A stretch of DNA of 64,000 nucleotides from Xenorhabdus ishibashii (GCF_002632755.1 NZ_NJAK01000001.1:1426001-1490000); one strand, 5' to 3'. Positions 21,251-32,272 are shown, counted from the stretch's first letter. A program made the numbers and translations. The notes: generated from the letters alone by a model not told the origin.

Positions 21251-24200
21251 ATGGCTCGATATTATCAATCTAAATTTGTCACGGGTACTGAGGCGCTGGT
21301 TGACCTTCTGCTCGCTCAAGCTGAGTTGGATGAAATCCACAGTCTCAACACAGCAGGGTTTGTTTCAGGTTATCGCGGCTCTCCTTTAGCCCGCTTAGAT
21401 CAAACATTATGGCAACACAGCAAAGAACTTATTCAAGCCAATATTCGCTTTCAACCTGCCGTCAATGAAGATCTCGCAGCCGATGCACTGATAGGAACAC
21501 AAAAAGTCGAAACAGATCCGGATAGACAGGTTAACGGCGTTTTTGGTATGTGGTACGGCAAAGGGCCAGGCGTCGATCGTTCCGGTGATGCACTTAAACA
21601 TGGCAATGCCTACGGCTCCTCTCCGCACGGTGGCGTGCTGGTGATCGTCGGAGACGATCACGGTTGCGTCTCTTCTTCCATGTCCCACCAATCTGACCTT
21701 GCGATGATGGCATGGAGTATGCCTGTTTTGCACCCAGCATCAGTTGACGATTATCTCAATGTTGGATTGTGGGGCTGGGCGGCATCACGTGTTAGCGGTG
21801 CATGGTTTGGCTTTAAAGCAATCAGTGAAGTCGTGGAAAGTGGTGCAGTCAGAGAAAGCAAACCATTTCCTGATTATCAATTTCCCCAAGTTGATCCTGG
21901 CCCCGATGGGCTTCACTGGCGCTGGCCTGATCTCCCTGGCCCACAAATTGAAAAGCGTTTGGCTTATAAACTGAAAGCCGTTGAAGAGTTCGCCAAACTT
22001 AACCCCATTGATTACCTGCTCACCCCCTGCAAACATCCACACGCTTTATTGGTAACGGTTGGCAAAGCCCATAAGGATGTTATGGAAGCCCTGCGGGTTG
22101 GGGGTCTAACGCCTTCTGAACTAGCCCAACAAGGCATCGCTTTTCTCCATATCCGTTTGGTTTATCCTTTATCACCGCTTCTCAGCGAGCTTGCTACCCA
22201 AGTCAGCCATATTTTTGTTATTGAAGAAAAAGCCGCCATCGTTGAAATGCTGCTGGCTCATCAGTTAGTTAGATTACAGAAAATGACCAACCTGATAGGT
22301 AAACATAACCATCTTGGTCAGAAATTGTTACCCACTGACATTGAACTACGCCCTTCACGGGTTGCTGCCCCACTTTCTGGCTGGTTACAACAATTCAATT
22401 TATTTCTTTCCGTGCCACCAGAATGGTCTACGGCTACCACTCAGCACAACGCAACGTTACCCAAACGTACACCTTATTTCTGCGCCGGATGCCCCCATAG
22501 CACTTCAACTCGCTTGCCAGACGGCAGCCAAGCCCAGATTGGTATTGGATGTCATGTCATGGCCGCGTGGATGGATCGCAACACCGGAAACGGCCTCTTG
22601 CAAATGGGAGGAGAAGGTATCGACTGGATAGGGCATGCTCCGTTTGTAAATCGCTCCCACGTCTTTCAAAATCTGGGAGATGGCACCTATTTCCATTCTG
22701 GTCACTTAGCCATTCGCCAATCAGTCGCTGCTGGGAGCCATATTACTTACAAGTTGCTGTTCAATGATGCTGTGGCGATGACAGGCGGGCAGCCGCTGGA
22801 TGGAAATATCACCCTAGTGCAAATGGTTTCTTTGATGCTGGCAGAAGGTGTGAAAGAAGTGGTTGTCGTGACGGATGACCTTGGTAAATACACAGGTAAA
22901 AACAGCCTTCCATCCAATGTGAAACTCTATGGGCGGGATTATCTTGAAGATGTGCAGAAACGTCTTCGAGATATCGTTGGTGTAACGGTACTCATCTACG
23001 ATCAAACCTGTGCCACAGAACTACGCCGTAAAAGAAAGCGTGGATTGACGCCAAAAGCAACGCGCCGTGCCGTTATCAACGAATGGGTTTGTGAGGGATG
23101 TGGTGACTGCCAAATACAATCAAATTGCCTTGCTGTTATTCCCGCCAAAACATCTTTAGGCACTAAACGCAAGATAGACCAACACGTTTGCAATTCAGAT
23201 CTGTCCTGTCTGAAAGGATTTTGCCCCAGCTTTATCACTGTCGAAAATGCCAACCCTCGCGCAGATCTCAGTAAAATCATCTCACAGGCTGAGTTAGATA
23301 CAATTATCCGCCAACTACCGCAGCCAGCATTGCCTTCTGCCGAAACACCTTATGAAATCCTGTTAGTCGGTATCGGCGGTACCGGTATTGTCACTGCAGG
23401 CCATTTACTTGCAAATGCCGCACAATTAGATAACTGTTTTGTCAGCCTGCTCAATTTTACCGGATTTGCTCAAAAAGGCGGAGAGGCCATAACCCATGTT
23501 CGGTTATGCCATGATAAAGATAAACTGCATCAAGTCAGGATTGATCGCGGGCGAGCTAATCTGGTTATCGCCGCTGATTTAGTGGCTGCAACAGGGCAAA
23601 ACTCACTGGAAGTGATGTCTAGAGGATCAACAAAATGCATACTGAACACCCATGAAACCCAAATAGGCACTATGCTCCGCTCCCCTACGCTGGATTTGGA
23701 TAATCCCAAAATGCTAGACATTCTGAATCAACACACACAGATATTATTCTCCATTGATGCAGAAATGATGGCTGCTCATCTAGTCGGTGACAGAGACCAA
23801 ACAAATATCATATTAATGGGTTATGCCTGGCAGCTCGGCAAACTCCCAATCACATTATCTGCCATCAACAATGCGATGCAAGAATTGGGAACTTCAGCAG
23901 ATAATGCTCGGCGAGCGTTCTGTATAGGCCGCATCGCGGCAGAACAACCCGATATTCTGCAAAAACACCTCAATATTGCTCCGCAAGAAAATATAAAAAG
24001 CCTGGATGATCTCATTATGCATCGGTATCAATTTCTGGTTGATTATCAAAATGAAAGATATGCGATGCGTTATCTCAGCCGTATTGCCCAGGTTCAAATG
24101 GTGGCTCAGCAGATCGATGCAGAAGAAATGACTAAATCCATTGCTGAGAACTTATTCAAATTAATGGCGTATAAAGATGAATATGAAGTTGCCCGACTCT

Positions 24201-24619
24201 ACGTCAAAACCGGTTTTTTCGATAAACTCCGCTCACAATTTGATAATACAAATACCATTCGTTTTCACCTTAGCCTTCCTCTCTTCAATCGCAAAGATCC
24301 CCGAACAGGCCAACGCGGAAAAAGAGAATATGGTTCATGGATCATTCCTGTATTCCATTTTCTTGCCGCATGTAAATCACTGCGTGGTACTGTTTTCGAT
24401 ATTTTTGGCTATCAGGAAGAGCGTAAACAGGAAAGAAATTTGCTGCTTGAGTATGAGCGATTAATTGATTTTTTAATCGAAAAAATGGAACGCAATAATT
24501 TGGCAATTTGCCTACAACTTGCTGAGCTACCTAATCAGGTGCGTGGTTTTGGTCATGTGAAGCAAAAAGCGATGAAACGCATGTTGGAAAGCAAAGAAGA
24601 GTTGTTGAAATCGTTATAA
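21251..24619 (+). CDS. Indolepyruvate ferredoxin oxidoreductase family protein (fused subunits)
   Basis: 1122 residues, the length of the single-chain 2-oxoacid oxidoreductases. An N-terminal pyrimidine-binding region (about 30-240) contains GFVSGYRGSPL. A thiamine diphosphate domain (about 430-600) has FCAGCPHS and LGDGTYFHSG with NDAVAMTGGQ. A ferredoxin-like stretch (about 640-690) has WVCEGCGDCQ and further cysteines. A gamma-type domain (about 720-900) has VGIGGTGIVTAGHLL, and a C-terminal domain of unknown function follows. The family oxidatively decarboxylates aryl or branched 2-oxoacids to acyl-CoA; the substrate here is unknown. GAGAGAGGG precedes the ATG. It lies inside the tRNA-Gly array on the opposite strand, with its own terminator. 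Confidence 0.9.
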   Translation: MARYYQSKFVTGTEALVDLLLAQAELDEIHSLNTAGFVSGYRGSPLARLDQTLWQHSKELIQANIRFQPAVNEDLAADALIGTQKVETDPDRQVNGVFGMWYGKGPGVDRSGDALKHGNAYGSSPHGGVLVIVGDDHGCVSSSMSHQSDLAMMAWSMPVLHPASVDDYLNVGLWGWAASRVSGAWFGFKAISEVVESGAVRESKPFPDYQFPQVDPGPDGLHWRWPDLPGPQIEKRLAYKLKAVEEFAKLNPIDYLLTPCKHPHALLVTVGKAHKDVMEALRVGGLTPSELAQQGIAFLHIRLVYPLSPLLSELATQVSHIFVIEEKAAIVEMLLAHQLVRLQKMTNLIGKHNHLGQKLLPTDIELRPSRVAAPLSGWLQQFNLFLSVPPEWSTATTQHNATLPKRTPYFCAGCPHSTSTRLPDGSQAQIGIGCHVMAAWMDRNTGNGLLQMGGEGIDWIGHAPFVNRSHVFQNLGDGTYFHSGHLAIRQSVAAGSHITYKLLFNDAVAMTGGQPLDGNITLVQMVSLMLAEGVKEVVVVTDDLGKYTGKNSLPSNVKLYGRDYLEDVQKRLRDIVGVTVLIYDQTCATELRRKRKRGLTPKATRRAVINEWVCEGCGDCQIQSNCLAVIPAKTSLGTKRKIDQHVCNSDLSCLKGFCPSFITVENANPRADLSKIISQAELDTIIRQLPQPALPSAETPYEILLVGIGGTGIVTAGHLLANAAQLDNCFVSLLNFTGFAQKGGEAITHVRLCHDKDKLHQVRIDRGRANLVIAADLVAATGQNSLEVMSRGSTKCILNTHETQIGTMLRSPTLDLDNPKMLDILNQHTQILFSIDAEMMAAHLVGDRDQTNIILMGYAWQLGKLPITLSAINNAMQELGTSADNARRAFCIGRIAAEQPDILQKHLNIAPQENIKSLDDLIMHRYQFLVDYQNERYAMRYLSRIAQVQMVAQQIDAEEMTKSIAENLFKLMAYKDEYEVARLYVKTGFFDKLRSQFDNTNTIRFHLSLPLFNRKDPRTGQRGKREYGSWIIPVFHFLAACKSLRGTVFDIFGYQEERKQERNLLLEYERLIDFLIEKMERNNLAICLQLAELPNQVRGFGHVKQKAMKRMLESKEELLKSL

Positions 24620-24650
24620 AAATAAGTTGGTAAACTATTATTTTATAATG

Positions 24651-24676
24651 AAAAAAGAGCCATAAGGCTCTTTTTC
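24651..24676. terminator. Bidirectional terminator between the oxidoreductase and tRNA-Gly genes
   Basis: AAAAAGAGCC-ATAA-GGCTCTTTTT is a perfect 10-bp stem with A- and T-runs on both sides. It can end the oxidoreductase transcript on the plus strand and the tRNA-Gly pair on the minus strand. Confidence 0.9.
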
Positions 24677-24716
24677 TATGGTTTGCAGACTTCTATCACA
24701 TCTACAGTCCTGAATT

Positions 24717-24792
<76 letters not shown>

Positions 24793-24846
24793 ATTTGGTA
24801 TGGCTTGTATTAAGCCTAATTTGATATACCCGAATAAATTTTAATT

Positions 24847-24922
<76 letters not shown>

Positions 24923-24974
24923 ATATATTCTGGCATGTCGTACTGTTGAAATTCTTCACCGGTACGGGGAGCGC

Positions 24975-25002
24975 ATTATACGAGAAATTATTCCTCTGAC
25001 AA
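24975..25002 (-). promoter_or_regulatory. Promoter of the tRNA-Gly pair
   Basis: On the minus strand TTGTCA and TATAAT are spaced 16 nt apart and followed by GCGCTCCCC, a GC-rich discriminator typical of stringently controlled stable-RNA promoters. The -10 box is about 53 nt before the tRNA 5' end. Confidence 0.8.
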
Positions 25003-25139
25003 GTCCCACAACCCAAAAAATTGTATTTTTTCTCCGATTGATGATTAAACCAGCAAACAATCCGCTTAATCATCAACACAGAGATTAATTTGTGTACAAA
25101 TATTGTACCAAATACCGCTCTTTATTTTTGGAGAATACG

Positions 25140-25685
25140 TTACTTCTGGATAAAGTGCTCACGGTAATACACCAATTCAGCAATGGATTCCCGAATATCA
25201 TCCAATGCCTGATGGGTATTTTTCTTACTGAACCCTGACAACATCTCAGGCTTCCAGCGACGCGCCAATTCTTTAAGCGTACTGACATCCAAATAACGGT
25301 AGTGAAAATATTTTTCCAACTCCGGCATATAGCGAAATAGGAAACGACGATCCTGCCCCACGCTATTGCCACAAATGGGTGATTTTCCTGCCGGCACCCA
25401 TCGTTCCAGAAATGCAATGGTCGCTTTTTCAGCTTGCGCATCATCAAACTGGCTCTGTTTGACACGTTCCACCAATCCGCTGGCCGTGTGCGTCCGTACA
25501 TTCCAATCATCCATCAATGCCAATTGCTCATCCGATTGATGAACAGCAATGACAGGCCCTTCAGCAAGGATATTCAATTCCGAATCGGTGACAATAGTCG
25601 CAATTTCAATTATGCGATCGCGCTCGGGATCTAACCCCGTCATCTCTAAATCTATCCAGATAAGATTGTTCTCACTTTTTGACAT
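25140..25685 (-). CDS. orn: Oligoribonuclease
   Basis: 181 residues, the E. coli length. DEDDh exonuclease motifs: [12 protein letters not shown] (Exo I, Asp and Glu), [12 protein letters not shown] (Exo II) and [13 protein letters not shown] (Exo III, His and Asp). It degrades short RNA oligonucleotides, including the pGpG product of cyclic-di-GMP breakdown. It sits between the tRNA-Gly pair and the divergent rsgA, as in E. coli. Confidence 0.98.
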   Translation of the reverse strand: MSKSENNLIWIDLEMTGLDPERDRIIEIATIVTDSELNILAEGPVIAVHQSDEQLALMDDWNVRTHTASGLVERVKQSQFDDAQAEKATIAFLERWVPAGKSPICGNSVGQDRRFLFRYMPELEKYFHYRYLDVSTLKELARRWKPEMLSGFSKKNTHQALDDIRESIAELVYYREHFIQK

Positions 25686-25807
25686 GATATATCCTAGTTT
25701 CCTTCAAAAGAGGTAGTCTGTACCGTGAGGTATCATAACGTTTTTGATTACTCACAGCGATGACCAGCAAAATAAATGAAATATAAACGAAAAATAAGTG
25801 AGGTTCG

Positions 25808-26869
25808 GTGGCTAAAAGTAAACTATCCAAAGGGCAACAACGCCGTGTGCACGCCAATCATCAGCGTAAGCTAAATAATAAGGCCGATGTTCAAAAACCA
25901 GAAATGGATGACAGCCAGTTTGGTGAACCACAAGAAGGGCTGGTGATCAGCCGATTCGGGCAACATGCCGATATTGAAGCCGCAGATTCTTCCATACAGC
26001 GTTGCAATATCCGTAGGACAATACCCTCATTGGTCACTGGTGATCGCGTTGTATGGCGCCCCGCGCTACAACTCCAGTCTGATGTCAAAGTGAATGGTAT
26101 CGTAGAAGCGGTTCATGAACGTACTTCCGTTCTTACACGCCCTGATTACTATGATGGCATCAAACCCATTGCCTCAAATATCAATCAAATCGTGATTGTT
26201 TCCGCTATTTTGCCCGAACTTTCGCTGAATATTATCGATCGCTATTTAGTCGCATGTGAAACACTCAATATCGAGCCTCTGATCGTACTCAATAAAATCG
26301 ATATGTTGGATACTGAAAGTCGTGAATGGGTCAACGATATCATGGGTATCTACCGTCATATCGGCTATCGCGTACTGGAAGTTTCCAGCTATACCGGCGA
26401 GGGTATCCCTGAACTAACCGCTCTGCTGGCTAACAAAATCAGTATCTTTGCAGGCCAATCTGGTGTCGGGAAATCCAGCTTGCTCAACACCCTGTTGCCT
26501 GACATTAAAGAAGATATTCTGGTCAATAATGTCTCAGATAACTCAGGTCTCGGTCAGCATACTACTACCACCGCACGCCTTTACCATTTCCCACAGGGAG
26601 GAGATGTGATCGACTCTCCAGGTGTCCGTGAGTTTGGATTGTGGCATCTAACGCCAGAACAGGTTACGCAAGGTTTTGTCGAATTCAGCGAATATCTGGG
26701 AGGGTGCAAATTCCGTGATTGCAAACATCAAGATGATCCTGGATGTGCTTTAAGAGAAGCGTTAGAACAAGGTGCCATTGCTGAAGAACGTTTTGAAAAT
26801 TACCACCGAATTTTGGAAAGCATGGCACAAGTTAAACCACGCCGAAATTTCACAAACGCTCAAAAATAA
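25808..26869 (+). CDS. rsgA: Ribosome small subunit biogenesis GTPase RsgA
   Basis: 353 residues from a GTG start with GAGG eight nt upstream. The basic N-terminus [18 protein letters not shown] and an OB domain (about 40-115) precede a circularly permuted G domain: G4 LNKID, then G1 [12 protein letters not shown], then G3 [11 protein letters not shown]-terminal zinc knuckle follows, with C-x4-C-x-H-x5-C spaced as in [14 protein letters not shown]. It checks late 30S maturation by ribosome-stimulated GTP hydrolysis. It leads rsgA-psd-mscM. Confidence 0.97.
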   Translation: MAKSKLSKGQQRRVHANHQRKLNNKADVQKPEMDDSQFGEPQEGLVISRFGQHADIEAADSSIQRCNIRRTIPSLVTGDRVVWRPALQLQSDVKVNGIVEAVHERTSVLTRPDYYDGIKPIASNINQIVIVSAILPELSLNIIDRYLVACETLNIEPLIVLNKIDMLDTESREWVNDIMGIYRHIGYRVLEVSSYTGEGIPELTALLANKISIFAGQSGVGKSSLLNTLLPDIKEDILVNNVSDNSGLGQHTTTTARLYHFPQGGDVIDSPGVREFGLWHLTPEQVTQGFVEFSEYLGGCKFRDCKHQDDPGCALREALEQGAIAEERFENYHRILESMAQVKPRRNFTNAQK

Positions 26870-26963
26870 GGCAATACTTAACGATACCCTGACATTAAAA
26901 ATAATGACAGGTACAATAGTCGACTTTTGTCCAATTTGCCAAGAAAAGATCCAAGAGGTTGAC

Positions 26964-27869
26964 GTGCTGGATAATTTTAAAATCAGTCTACAATATTTAC
27001 TGCTAAAACAATGTATTACGAATCTGGCAGGTTGGTTTGCCAATAAAAAGGCTGGCTGGCTGACACAACTTGCCATCAAGGCTTTCGCTAAGGCCTATAA
27101 AGTGGATATGAATGAGGCAAAAGATCCCTCATTCACTGCTTATTCAACATTCAATGAATTTTTTGTCCGCCCCCTTAAGGAAGGTATTCGTCCTATCGCC
27201 AATGAAGCCCACCAGTTGGCTCTGCCAGCAGATGGCACGGTAAGCCAGCTCGGTGCGATCCGTGAAGATCAGATTATTCAGGCCAAAGGACACTATTACA
27301 CAATAGAAGCCCTACTGGCAGGGCAGTATCAACTAGCTGAACAGTTCCGTAATGGCCAATTTATCACGACTTACTTATCGCCAAAGGATTATCATCGTGT
27401 CCACATGCCATGCGATGGCGTGCTCAAAGAGATGATCTACGTCCCTGGTGATCTGTTTTCAGTAAACCCGTTGACGGCAGCCAATGTGCCAAACTTATTT
27501 GCACGTAATGAACGCGTCATCTGTTTATTTGAGACGGCGTTCGGCCCCATGGTACAAATTCTGGTTGGTGCGACCATTGTTGGCAGTATTGAAACCGTCT
27601 GGAGTGGCTGTGTCACACCTCCGCGTGAAGGCATCATCAAACGCTGGACTTACCCTACAGAAGGGCAAGAAGGCATCATCTCCCTCAAAAAAGGAGAAGA
27701 GATGGGACGCTTCAAGCTGGGTTCAACAGTGATCAACCTGTTCGCTGCCAATCAGATTGATTTTGCCAACAACTTATACAGTGGTTCACAAACCCGTATG
27801 GGAACCATGATGGCGCAGGCTGTTACACCAGAAGAACTCGCAGTAAATAATGATGAATCAACGAATTAA
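26964..27869 (+). CDS. psd: Phosphatidylserine decarboxylase proenzyme
   Basis: 301 residues from a GTG at 26964 with AGAGG five nt upstream. This start gives [12 protein letters not shown], aligning with E. coli Psd; the frame is open further upstream but inside rsgA. The self-cleavage site LGST is at about residue 253 in [11 protein letters not shown], where Ser becomes the pyruvoyl group. [15 protein letters not shown] is the conserved core. It makes phosphatidylethanolamine at the inner membrane. The C-terminus is shorter than in E. coli. 94 nt separate it from rsgA. Confidence 0.95.
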   Translation: MLDNFKISLQYLLLKQCITNLAGWFANKKAGWLTQLAIKAFAKAYKVDMNEAKDPSFTAYSTFNEFFVRPLKEGIRPIANEAHQLALPADGTVSQLGAIREDQIIQAKGHYYTIEALLAGQYQLAEQFRNGQFITTYLSPKDYHRVHMPCDGVLKEMIYVPGDLFSVNPLTAANVPNLFARNERVICLFETAFGPMVQILVGATIVGSIETVWSGCVTPPREGIIKRWTYPTEGQEGIISLKKGEEMGRFKLGSTVINLFAANQIDFANNLYSGSQTRMGTMMAQAVTPEELAVNNDESTN

Positions 27870-27909
27870 AGATATCATCGACTAATTTATAACCAAGGAG
27901 CCCCTTATT

Positions 27910-30900
27910 GTGATTGTGCGCCTGATTATCAGTTTACTTCTCAGCTTCTTAATTGCGAGCTCAGCTTTTGCTTCCGTGCCCCTGCTGGATGAAATCCAAC
28001 TGAGACAAGAGCTAAAGCAGGTTGGAGGCAATAAAAGTTCACAAGATTCTGAAATCGCACATGCACTTCAAGGGGCAATAAATTGGATTAACGATGTAAA
28101 ATCCGCCAACGAGCGTACCCAGAAGTATCGACAAGCAATTGATGAATTTCCTAAAATCATCAAAGAACTACGCCAGAAAATTCTTACTGAAGACAATGCT
28201 GTCACGCCCATTCCCGCCAATCAGACTATCAGCAATTTAGAACAGCAAATTATTCAGTCAACTAACGAATTACAGGAACAAGGCCGCCAATTACAGCACG
28301 AACAGGATCAGCTTCGAGAAATCAGTGACTCTATGAGTCAATTGCCTCAACAACAAGCTGAAGCAAAGCGCTTGCTAGATGAGGCAACTTCTCGACTCCG
28401 GTCTCAGGACTCACCTTCCACGCCATTGGCCAAAGCGCAATTAGCGCTGGCGCAAGCAGAAGTCAGTGCCCGTAAAGCTATGACTGATGAACTGGAGATG
28501 GCTCAACTTTCTGTTAATAATCGTCAGGAGATTGCGCGCATACGCGCAGAATTATATAAAAAACGCTATCAACGGCTGGATCTTAAACTCCAGCAATTAC
28601 GCAGCCAGTTAAATACCCAACGCCAGCAAAAAACGGAATCTGCACTGGAATATACAGAAATGCTGGCGGAGCAAAGTGGAGAAAAACTACCAAAGTTTTT
28701 GCAAGATGAGCTTCAGAAAAACCGCCAATTGTCGCACATGCTGACTCAGCAAACCCAGAGAATGGAAGCCATTGGTTCAAAACAGCGTAAGGCCAATAGC
28801 GAAATTCTTTTTGTTCTCCAAACACTCAATACTATCCGTGAACAAGCACAATGGCTAAACGATTCCACTGCACTTGGCGAAACTTTAAGAGCGAGAGTCA
28901 CTCATATTCCTGATATGTCAAAATCCCAGCAAATTGACAGGGATATTGTCGAATTGCGGGTCGAAAGATTGAAATATGAGGAAATGCTGGAACTCCTGCA
29001 ACGGCCGCTTGAACAGACATTACCCTCATATCACACTCTGACTCCAGAGCAAAAAAAGGTCTACGAGTCACTTATTCGCACCAGGAAAGAGCTATTAAAC
29101 TCCCTGCTATCAGGATATGACAATGAGATACTGGAACAGACGCAATTCAAGGTAATCACCAACAAATTAAATGATGCCCTGAAAGAGGTTCAAGATGCTA
29201 CCCACCGCTATCTGTTCTGGGTTGCGGATATCAATCCTATATCGCTCAACTATCCCCTACTGGTGGTACAAAATCTGACGCGTCTGTTATCTCTGGATAC
29301 GTTCTCTCAGTTGGGTGCTGCCATTCACAGCATGTTGACCAAACAAGATACTCTGCTCTATTTACTGGGTACTTTACTATTGGTTATTTTTAGTATTAGC
29401 TCACACCGCCAGTATCATGCTTTTCTTGAACGTTCGAGCAATCGCATCGGTAAAGTGACACAAGATCATTTTTCTTTGACTGTGCGCACAGTTTTTTGGT
29501 CTGTCGTCGCAGCCTTACCGTTACCCATGCTCTGGTCTGCCATTGGCTATGGGTTACAAAATGCATGGCAGTATCCAATGGCTACCGCAATAGGCAACGG
29601 TGTACGTGAAACTACTCCCGTTTTGTGGGTTTTTATGCTTAGTGCAGCCTTTGCTCATCCCAATGGCTTGTTTATCGCTCATTTTCGCTGGCCAGAAGAA
29701 CGCATCAAGCGAGCAATGCGTTTCTATCGTCTTTCCATTTTTCTGATCGTGCCGCTCATGATGGCATTGATTACTTTTAATCATTACAAAGACCAGGATT
29801 TTATTGCAACTCTAGGCAGGTTATGCTTCATCATGCTCTGTATCTCGCTGAGTTTGGTAACCAGCAGCTTAAAACGTGCCGGCATTCCACTCTATATGGA
29901 CAAACATGGTTCAGGCGAGAACATTGTTAGTTCTGTTTTATGGTGGATATTGCTCTCGGCTCCAATTTTAGCGGCACTCGCTTCGATCCTGGGTTATCTG
30001 CAAACCTCTCAGGCGCTATTAGGTCGTCTGGAAACCTCTGTTGCTATCTGGTTCTTCCTGCTGGTCGTTTACCACATTGTACGTCGATGGATGCTGATCC
30101 AACGCCGCAAAATTGCGTTTGAACGGGCAAAACAACGCCGTGCTGAAATATTGGCTCAACGTGCCAAAAGTGAGGAGGATTCTGGCAATATTAATAGCAG
30201 TGTAGAAGGTTCAATTGAGGTTGAAGAGCCAGTCATCGATTTGGATGCCATCAGTGCCCAATCGTTAGGGTTAGTACGTTCAATCCTGACAATGATAGCG
30301 CTAGTTTCACTTATCCTATTATGGTCTGAGCTCCATTCTGCCTTCTCTTTCCTTGAGAATATCCGGCTCTGGAACGTGAGTACAACCATCAACGGTATTG
30401 ATAGCGTTCAGCCAATTACCCTCGGCTCCGTATTAATTGCAATCTTAGTTATTGTTATTACTACTCAACTTGTCCGTAACTTGCCAGCTCTGCTGGAACT
30501 CGCCCTGTTACAGCATTTAGTGCTGACTCCGGGAACAGGTTATGCCATTACGACATTGACCAAATACAGCATCACTCTCATTGGCGGCCTGGTAGGTTTC
30601 TCTTTGGTAGGAATTGAGTGGTCGAAACTACAGTGGCTGATTGCTGCAATGGGGGTTGGGCTTGGTTTTGGCTTACAAGAAATTTTTGCCAATATTATTT
30701 CCGGACTGATCATTTTATTTGAAAAACCGATCCGCATTGGTGATACCGTGACTATTCGTGGTCTGACAGGCAGTATCTCGAAAATCAATACACGGGCAAC
30801 AACTTTGTCCGACTGGGACAGAAAAGAGATTATTGTTCCCAATAAAGCCTTTATTACAGAACAATTCATCAACTGGTCACTGTCTGACACGATCACTCGT

Positions 30901-31260
30901 ATCGTCCTGACAATCCCTGTGCCGGCTGATGTTGACTCCGCAAACGCCACCGACATATTAATATCTGCCGCCAAAAGTTCACCATTTATTCTCGATAACC
31001 CGACGCCGGAAGTGTATTTAGTGGATTTGCAACAAGGCATTCAGATTTATGAACTACGCGCCTATGCCGCAGAGATGGGGCATCGTATGCCTGCCCGTCA
31101 TGAAGTGCATCAACACATTTTGCAGGAATTCCGCAAACATGATATCACCTTGCCATTCCCACCATTCCAGGCACGTGTTGATATTTTTGGCCAAGAGATC
31201 CGCAGTGCTACAACTAACTTCACGGGCCGTAATCCCCCACGCAGGCCTGGGGAACTGTAG
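27910..31260 (+). CDS. mscM: Miniconductance mechanosensitive channel MscM (YjeP)
   Basis: 1116 residues from GTG, with AAGGAG nine nt upstream. A signal peptide (about 1-22, ending SAFA) leads to a large periplasmic coiled-coil region rich in Gln/Glu (about 30-400). A series of transmembrane helices follows (about 480-860). The C-terminal MscS domain (about 850-1100) contains AAMGVGLGFGLQEIFANIIS and GLTGSISKINTRATTLSDWD. It opens under membrane tension to protect against osmotic downshock. It follows psd by 40 nt, the E. coli arrangement. This is the last gene of the left synteny block. Confidence 0.95.
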   Translation: MIVRLIISLLLSFLIASSAFASVPLLDEIQLRQELKQVGGNKSSQDSEIAHALQGAINWINDVKSANERTQKYRQAIDEFPKIIKELRQKILTEDNAVTPIPANQTISNLEQQIIQSTNELQEQGRQLQHEQDQLREISDSMSQLPQQQAEAKRLLDEATSRLRSQDSPSTPLAKAQLALAQAEVSARKAMTDELEMAQLSVNNRQEIARIRAELYKKRYQRLDLKLQQLRSQLNTQRQQKTESALEYTEMLAEQSGEKLPKFLQDELQKNRQLSHMLTQQTQRMEAIGSKQRKANSEILFVLQTLNTIREQAQWLNDSTALGETLRARVTHIPDMSKSQQIDRDIVELRVERLKYEEMLELLQRPLEQTLPSYHTLTPEQKKVYESLIRTRKELLNSLLSGYDNEILEQTQFKVITNKLNDALKEVQDATHRYLFWVADINPISLNYPLLVVQNLTRLLSLDTFSQLGAAIHSMLTKQDTLLYLLGTLLLVIFSISSHRQYHAFLERSSNRIGKVTQDHFSLTVRTVFWSVVAALPLPMLWSAIGYGLQNAWQYPMATAIGNGVRETTPVLWVFMLSAAFAHPNGLFIAHFRWPEERIKRAMRFYRLSIFLIVPLMMALITFNHYKDQDFIATLGRLCFIMLCISLSLVTSSLKRAGIPLYMDKHGSGENIVSSVLWWILLSAPILAALASILGYLQTSQALLGRLETSVAIWFFLLVVYHIVRRWMLIQRRKIAFERAKQRRAEILAQRAKSEEDSGNINSSVEGSIEVEEPVIDLDAISAQSLGLVRSILTMIALVSLILLWSELHSAFSFLENIRLWNVSTTINGIDSVQPITLGSVLIAILVIVITTQLVRNLPALLELALLQHLVLTPGTGYAITTLTKYSITLIGGLVGFSLVGIEWSKLQWLIAAMGVGLGFGLQEIFANIISGLIILFEKPIRIGDTVTIRGLTGSISKINTRATTLSDWDRKEIIVPNKAFITEQFINWSLSDTITRIVLTIPVPADVDSANATDILISAAKSSPFILDNPTPEVYLVDLQQGIQIYELRAYAAEMGHRMPARHEVHQHILQEFRKHDITLPFPPFQARVDIFGQEIRSATTNFTGRNPPRRPGEL

Positions 31261-31782
31261 TTACAAGGCAGTGAGTTGAAAACCAGACGTACAGGATAAA
31301 TGGTGATTGTGAACGTGGCAGGGCTATTGCTCTGCATGAATGATAAGCAGGTGCATAACGAGACCGAGAAACTTTTATCGCCAGACAATGGGTTAGATGT
31401 CCGACGATATCTGCTTCCAAAGGTGGGCAGGTGTACTGCAATGCATGCTCTCCCTTGCAGGCTACGGGAGTTTTCATTCGCCACCCGAAGGCGATCCTGA
31501 CAGGCGATGGATCGTTTTTGTAAGAAAAGATATTAACGGTTATCCAGGGCGAGTCAAACCGTGACAGTTCGTGCCATCTTTATTTTTACCTGTATTTTCT
31601 CACAAATTCCGCTAATTCCCTCATATTCGGTCAAAATCAGACAAAAACTGGATTTGATTCATTAATTAATTTTATTGATTAATGTGTAGAATAGATGTGT
31701 TTTCCTGTTCAACTACGCATTTTATCTTACTTATATTCAGCATGACACCGAAGCCCAATTGATAAAACATAAGTTAAATTTA
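31261..31782. other. Gene-free stretch after mscM, left side of the synteny junction
   Basis: No recognisable gene, tRNA or strong terminator. It contains copy B of the hairpin-rich element (31446-31524). The small frames on both strands here have no familiar composition and no binding site. The last 130 bp become very AT-rich before the broken gene at 31783. Confidence 0.5.
31446..31524 (-). repeat. Hairpin-rich element (copy B), possible insertion-sequence end
   Basis: It shares the edge words TGCTCTCC and ATCGTTTTTGTAAG, and the internal CCTGACAGG, with copy A at 12003-12115. On the minus strand CTCCC-GTAGCCTGCAA-GGGAG abuts AGCATGCA. The shape resembles the subterminal hairpin of an IS200/IS605-like right end. 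The two copies share short blocks only, so the relation is tentative. Confidence 0.35.
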
Positions 31783-32272
31783 ATGAAAAACAAAAAGGGA
31801 TCGCTTTATCTAAAAGAGCGCGCTTATCCGGCTATTGCCCCGTTATTGCACAACAACGAGGTGAAAGTAGAAACGTGGCAAAATAACCAGTTTTACCCGC
31901 GTAACGAGCTGGAACGTTTTCAAAAATAAGTAGCATCGGCGACAGTACTATATCGGGAAATCACCAATGACTGGTCTAAAGTAGTCATGTTGGTGATGCA
32001 GGATGCCGCACAAGAAGCTGGTGTAATTTTTGGTGAGCCTAATGCTGATGACAAAGATTACCAACTCTGTCCAGAACTTGCACCACTGGTGGAAAAAGCG
32101 ATAAATCAAGGACGAGCTGTTCGACAAGGCCAGTCATTAATTCCTTTTAACGCAGAAGAGTTAGCCTTGATCCAGACTAAATACGTCCATTGCTCATCAC
32201 ACTGGAATAGTGTGGTAATAAGAGATGAACAGATTCAAGGTGGTGTGAAGGCGGTAGAGTTAGTCAGTTTTG
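31783..32272 (+). pseudogene. Broken gene of unknown function
   Basis: An ATG at 31783 opens a frame beginning MKNKKGSLYLKERAYPAI. It stops at an in-frame TAA (31927-31929), then continues in the same frame with VASATVLYREITNDWSKVV and MQDAAQEAGVIFGEPN for a further 114 codons. It then runs into the IS3-family end at 32273, from which its last 16 codons come. The codons after the TAA look protein-like, so this is most simply a gene killed by a nonsense mutation and truncated by an insertion. I do not recognise the family. The downstream half could also be a separate gene starting at 31987. Confidence 0.6.

Noticed and set aside
31110-31500. ORFs of 66-124 codons after mscM on either strand
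   Set aside because: They overlap the mscM end or copy B of the hairpin element, lack binding sites, and have cysteine/serine-rich, non-protein-like composition.
31927-31929. Stop-codon read-through or recoding in the broken gene
   Set aside because: The codon is TAA, not the TGA or TAG usually recoded, and the gene is also cut by an IS, so decay is the simpler view.
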